DNA from: Nocardia wallacei | Lineage (GTDB): Bacteria; Actinomycetota; Actinomycetes; Mycobacteriales; Mycobacteriaceae | NCBI RefSeq assembly: GCF_014466955.1 | Contig: NZ_AP023396.1 | Span: 930,001-994,000 of the forward strand | Length of the DNA: 64,000 nucleotides | Direction: 5' to 3' | Part shown: positions 60,733 to 64,000 of the stretch, in pieces | Position numbering within the stretch: the stretch's first letter is position 1 | Layout of the letters: each line of letters starts with the position of its first letter | Translations under genes and position numbers: made by a program | The notes under the pieces: generated by a model | Told to the model about the DNA's origin: nothing | The model's database searches: none | What the model saw: only the letters and a program-made list of their open reading frames with translations

Positions 60733-61727
60733 TGGACGTCGCAGTGTTCGTCGTGGACGGGGTCGCGGACTTCGGGCTGGCCGCTGTCGTGGAGGTGTTC
60801 CGCACCGCCAACCTGTTGCTGGACGAACTCGACACCGCCCCGGACCCGTGGCGAGTGCGGACCGTCTCACCCGGAACGGGGGTGCGGTCGGGGCACGGCA
60901 ATCTGGTCCCGACCACGCCGCTGTCCGAGCTGCCCGCCGATATCGGGACCATCGTCGTGCCCGCGCTGGAGCTCTACGATGCCGAGGGGGTGATCGGTCT
61001 GGTCACCGCGGCGCGCAACGACGTTGTGCTGGAACGTATCTCGGCGGCGCAGCAGCGTGGCGCGCACGTGGCGGCCGCCTGCACGGGCACGTTCTTCCTG
61101 GCGGAGTCCGGGGTGCTGGACGGGGGATCGGCGACCACCAGCTGGTGGCTGGGCCCGGCGTTCCGGCGGAGGTATCCACAGGTCGAGCTGGAGGAGGGGC
61201 GCGTGCTGTGCCGCTCCGGGACTATCACGACAGCCGGTGCCGCGCTGTCGCATCTGGATCTGGCGTTGGCGATGGTCGCGGCGCAGAGCCCGGCGTTGGC
61301 CGAACTGGTCGCGCGATTCTTCCTGGTGGGGGACCGGCGGACGCAGGTCGCGTTGCCGGAGTTCGTGGCTCGCGGCAATTCCCTGGTGGCGGCGTACGAG
61401 CGCTGGGTGCGCGACCACATCGCCGACCAGTTCCAGATCAGCGACGCGGCACATTCGCTCGGCGTCACCGTGCGCAGCCTGCAGCGTGCCACGCGCGCCG
61501 AGATCGGCATGTCACCAAGGGATTTCGCGAACGAGATCCGGCTGGAACGGGCGACCTACCTGCTGCGCAACACCACTCTGACGGTCGACGCGGTGGCCGC
61601 GCGGGTGGGTTACCTCAATGCCGGGACGTTGCGCTCGCTGTTCCGGCGTCGCCGCCATCGCAGTCTCGCCGAGGTGCGCGCCTCCCCGCTGTCCTGGGAA
61701 GGCGCGCTCGTCGGGACCGGTCAATAG
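60732..61727 (+). CDS. GlxA-family AraC-type transcriptional regulator
   Basis: A 331-residue regulator with an N-terminal DJ-1/PfpI-like domain (VAVFVVDGVADFGLAAVVEVFRTAN, HVAAACTGTFFLAESGVLDGGSATTSWWL with a cysteine at the nucleophile elbow) and a C-terminal AraC double helix-turn-helix (WVRDHIADQFQISDAAHSLGVTVRSLQRATRAEIGMSPRDFANEIRLERATYLLRNTTLTVDAVAARVGYLNAGTLRSLFRRR). ATG 60732 gives the family start; in-frame ATG 60711 and GTG 60693 lie in the operator cluster. It overlaps the convergent ATPase gene by seven bases. Confidence 0.9.
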   Translation: MDVAVFVVDGVADFGLAAVVEVFRTANLLLDELDTAPDPWRVRTVSPGTGVRSGHGNLVPTTPLSELPADIGTIVVPALELYDAEGVIGLVTAARNDVVLERISAAQQRGAHVAAACTGTFFLAESGVLDGGSATTSWWLGPAFRRRYPQVELEEGRVLCRSGTITTAGAALSHLDLALAMVAAQSPALAELVARFFLVGDRRTQVALPEFVARGNSLVAAYERWVRDHIADQFQISDAAHSLGVTVRSLQRATRAEIGMSPRDFANEIRLERATYLLRNTTLTVDAVAARVGYLNAGTLRSLFRRRRHRSLAEVRASPLSWEGALVGTGQ

Positions 61728-64000
61728 CGTTGGAAGCGCCGGTGATCGGTGGCGAAGTCGTCGGCCACGGTCGCCGCCAGCTCGACCAGCGACCGCTTGG
61801 TGTTCTTGTGCAGTCGGGCCAGGTCGATCTCGGCGCCCTCGGACAGGTGCGGGTCGTACGGGATGATGTGCACCGCGCGGCAGCGCGAGAGGAAATACTC
61901 GCGCAACTGCTGGATGCCGACATTCGGTGAACCCGGGCGCGGCAGGTTGATCACCACGACGGCATTGCGCACCAGGTGGTCGTGGCCGTGCAGGGACAGC
62001 CAGTCCAGGGTCGCCGCGGCGCTGCGGGCGCCGTCGATCGCCGAGGACGAGATCAGGACCAGCGAGTGGGCCAGATCCAGCACGCCCGCCATCGCCGAAT
62101 GCATCAGGCCCGTGCCGCAGTCGGTGAGGATGATGTTGTAGTAACGCTGCAGGATGCGCGCCACGCGGCGATACTCGTCCTCGCTGAACGACTCCGAGGC
62201 GGCCGGGTCCCGTTCGCTGGCAAGCACTTCCAGGCGGCTCGTGGCCTGGGAGGTGTGCCTCCGGACGTCGGCGTAGCTGCTGATCGCCTGGTCCAGCAGC
62301 AGGTCGCGCACCGTGGAGCGGGTCTGCAGCGGCACGCGCTGTGACAGGGTGCCGAAGTCGGGGTTGGCGTCCACCGCGATGACCCGGTCGCCGCGTATGG
62401 AGGCGAAGATCGAGCCGATGCCCATCGTGGTGGTCGTCTTGCCGACGCCGCCCTTCAGGGACAGCACCGCGATCCGGTAGTCGCCGCGCACCGGTTGCCG
62501 GATCCGCGCGACGAGTTCCTGCAGGCGCAGTTCCTCGGCCGACATGCCGGGATTGATCGCACCACCGGACATGTGGTGCACCGCGCGCCGCCATCCCGAC
62601 CCGGGAGCCTTCTTCGCCCGCCGCACCGGCACATCGTCCAGCGACGGCTGCACTCCCGGCGGCTGTTGATACTGCGGTGGCTGCTGATATTGCTGCGGTT
62701 GCTGAAAGTGTTGCGGCTGCTGCTGATACGTGCCCGGATACGGCTGCCCGGCCTGTTGCTCCGGCCCGGGCGACTGCCACGGCGGCACTTCCCCGGGCGC
62801 CGCAAAGCGCGGATCCCCGGGCCCACTCCCATGCCCGCCCTGCGGCACGAACCGCTGCGTCGCCTCATCCACGGGCGCCCGCCACTGGTCCGCCCGAGCC
62901 TCACCACGCCCCCCTACGCCACCACCGACAGGCGCATGCCCCCCAGCGCCCGACGCCTCGCCCGTCGGCGCAGCAGCAGGGCTCTGCCACGCGGCCCCTT
63001 CACCGTTCGGCGCGCCGCCGACAGGTCCGGGAGTTCGCTCCGCGGGCGCGGTGTGGAGTGTGTGCCACGAGGGCTGGTCGGTCCCTGCGCTGGCTGGCGC
63101 CCCGCCGACAGGTCTGGGAGTTCCCTCCGCAGGCCCAGAGTGGAGGCTGTGCCATGGGGGCTGGTCGGTGCCCGCGTTGGTCGGTGCGCCGCCGACGGGT
63201 CCGGGAGTTCCCTCCGCAGGCCCAGAGTGGAGGCTGTGCCATGGGGGCTGGTCGGTGCCTGCGCTGGCCGGTGCGTTGCCGACCGGCTCTGGCGTTCCGT
63301 GCGTGGGCGCCGCATGAGGGGTGTGCCAGGGGGGTTGGCCGGTGGTTTCGCCGGTCGGTGCGTGGCCCGGGGTTCCGTCTGCGGGCGCGGGACGGGTGGG
63401 GTCGGCGGACGATTCCCAGGAGTCGTTGCGCGGGGCGATATTCCCGCTGGAGGCGGGGCGTCCGGGTTCACCGAGCGGTGAGCCGGTGGTGCCGGGCGGT
63501 TGGTGCCGGTTGATGCCCTCGAAACCCGGTCCGAGGCTGGGATGTGTCGACGCGGGAGGCTGTTCGCCGATGGAATCCGTTGCGCCACCCGCGAATCCGA
63601 TACCACCCTCCGCCGAGTCGTTGTCACGACCGCTGACAGCACCTCGCGCCGGAGCCGAAGGCGCAACACCGTGCACGGGCGATGGCTGCGCTGTGCCCTG
63701 CGCGGGCGATGGTTGCGCAGGGCCGTGCGCGGGCGAGGTCTGCGTAGCGCTGTGCGTGGGGGAGGGCTGTGCTGGGCTGTGCGTGGGGTAGGGCTGCGCT
63801 GTGCCCTGCGTGGGTGATGGTTGTGTAGCGCCGTGTGTGGGTGAGGGTTGCGCAGCGCCGTGCGTGGGAGACGGCTGCGCGGTGCCGTGCGCGGGAGTGG
63901 GCTGCGTGGGTGATGGTTGTGTAGTGCTGTGCGTGGGTGAGGGTTGCGCAGCGCCGTGCGTGGGAGAGGGCTGCGCGGTGCCGTGCGCGGCAGTGGGCTG
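61721..64000 (-). CDS. ParA/MinD-like ATPase with long proline-rich repeat region (EspI-like), partial
   Basis: The C-terminal 300 or so residues form a P-loop ATPase: deviant Walker A LKGGVGKTTTTMGIGSIFA (around 62430), VIAVDANPDFGTLSQR, NIILTDCGTGLMHSAMAGVLD and a basic tail. ESX-associated EspI proteins have this build. The N-terminal part visible here is Pro/Gly/Gln-rich: a QQPQQYQQPPQYQQPP segment, four copies of a 29-residue unit and an octapeptide series running off the window edge. No stop interrupts the frame from 61721 to 64000, so at least 759 residues are coded and the start is outside. An apparent GTG start at 63676 is inside the repeats. Low-complexity Pro-rich N-termini fit type VII secretion accessory factors; that role is inferred. 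Confidence 0.82.
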   Translation of the reverse strand, partial: QPTAAHGTAQPSPTHGAAQPSPTHSTTQPSPTQPTPAHGTAQPSPTHGAAQPSPTHGATQPSPTQGTAQPYPTHSPAQPSPTHSATQTSPAHGPAQPSPAQGTAQPSPVHGVAPSAPARGAVSGRDNDSAEGGIGFAGGATDSIGEQPPASTHPSLGPGFEGINRHQPPGTTGSPLGEPGRPASSGNIAPRNDSWESSADPTRPAPADGTPGHAPTGETTGQPPWHTPHAAPTHGTPEPVGNAPASAGTDQPPWHSLHSGPAEGTPGPVGGAPTNAGTDQPPWHSLHSGPAEGTPRPVGGAPASAGTDQPSWHTLHTAPAERTPGPVGGAPNGEGAAWQSPAAAPTGEASGAGGHAPVGGGVGGRGEARADQWRAPVDEATQRFVPQGGHGSGPGDPRFAAPGEVPPWQSPGPEQQAGQPYPGTYQQQPQHFQQPQQYQQPPQYQQPPGVQPSLDDVPVRRAKKAPGSGWRRAVHHMSGGAINPGMSAEELRLQELVARIRQPVRGDYRIAVLSLKGGVGKTTTTMGIGSIFASIRGDRVIAVDANPDFGTLSQRVPLQTRSTVRDLLLDQAISSYADVRRHTSQATSRLEVLASERDPAASESFSEDEYRRVARILQRYYNIILTDCGTGLMHSAMAGVLDLAHSLVLISSSAIDGARSAAATLDWLSLHGHDHLVRNAVVVINLPRPGSPNVGIQQLREYFLSRCRAVHIIPYDPHLSEGAEIDLARLHKNTKRSLVELAATVADDFATDHRRFQRY
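63020..63345 (-). repeat. 87-bp tandem repeat coding 29-residue units
   Basis: Within the ATPase gene, units of the type GTPGPVGGAPTNAGTDQPPW followed by HSLHSGPAE recur with an exact 87-base period (for example GCCATGGGGG at 63151 and 63238). About four copies are seen, the middle two nearly identical. Confidence 0.85.
63674..64000 (-). repeat. 24-bp tandem repeat coding (A/T)QPSPTHG octapeptides
   Basis: On the minus strand every 24 bases encode an octapeptide close to AQPSPTHG; about 13 copies are visible, one is shortened (TQPTPAHG directly after SP), and the array continues beyond the window end. Confidence 0.88.

Noticed and set aside
63653..63900. CRISPR-like array from the short repeats near the window end
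   Set aside because: The 24-bp period is contiguous with no spacers and encodes a continuous in-frame octapeptide series.

Overview
High-GC (about 70%) actinomycete chromosome. Ribosomal protein order, a PknG-type kinase with rubredoxin centre, a nocobactin/mycobactin-type siderophore cluster, IdeR-type iron boxes and an ESX-associated ATPase all point to Nocardia or a close relative in the Mycobacteriales. No tRNA, rRNA, IS element or CRISPR array was seen.

Region 1 (1-32 kb) is an iron-regulated siderophore locus. It opens with a heterodimeric IrtAB-like ABC importer pair (the first gene is cut by the window edge), then a decayed GNAT gene, a divergent siderophore-interacting reductase, and three NRPS genes: ArCP-Cy-A-PCP (MbtB-like), C-A-PCP-E-C and C-A-PCP-E. 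These are followed by two tandem copies of a thioesterase / stand-alone KS / AT-KR-ACP cassette, the first copy carrying an extra C-terminal methyltransferase. A DrrABC-like ABC-2 exporter closes the locus. Four 19-bp IdeR-like boxes sit before the reductase/NRPS promoters, the second PKS cassette and the exporter. The adenylation pocket of the Cy module reads threonine-like, as expected for a methyl-oxazol(in)e siderophore of the nocobactin family. Salicylate synthesis and lysine N-hydroxylation genes are not in the window.

Region 2 (32-40.5 kb) has a GT4 glycosyltransferase and a glycogen-debranching-like glucosidase behind a near-perfect CIRCE operator, an AIM24 protein, and two tandem M13 zinc metallopeptidase lipoproteins.

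Region 3 (40.5-50.5 kb) is the spc ribosomal operon, rplN-rplX-rplE-rpsZ and rpsH-rplF-rplR-rpsE-rpmD-rplO, then secY-adk-map. It is split after rpsZ by a strong terminator and a 2.7-kb accessory insertion. The insertion holds a DinB-like gene, a small lipoprotein, and a broken WXG/colicin-D-like toxin gene with an intact immunity gene. rplN and rpsH have related promoter/leader sequences.

Region 4 (50.5-64 kb) is mixed housekeeping and regulation: a small zinc-ribbon protein, dtd, a MerR regulator, an AnsP-type permease with a double terminator, pknG, an orphan OmpR-type response regulator, a GNAT-GntR pair divergent from a DUF4254 gene, a free-standing ThrRS-editing-domain-like protein divergent from a GlxA/AraC regulator, and a proline-rich, repeat-bearing ParA/EspI-like ATPase running off the end.
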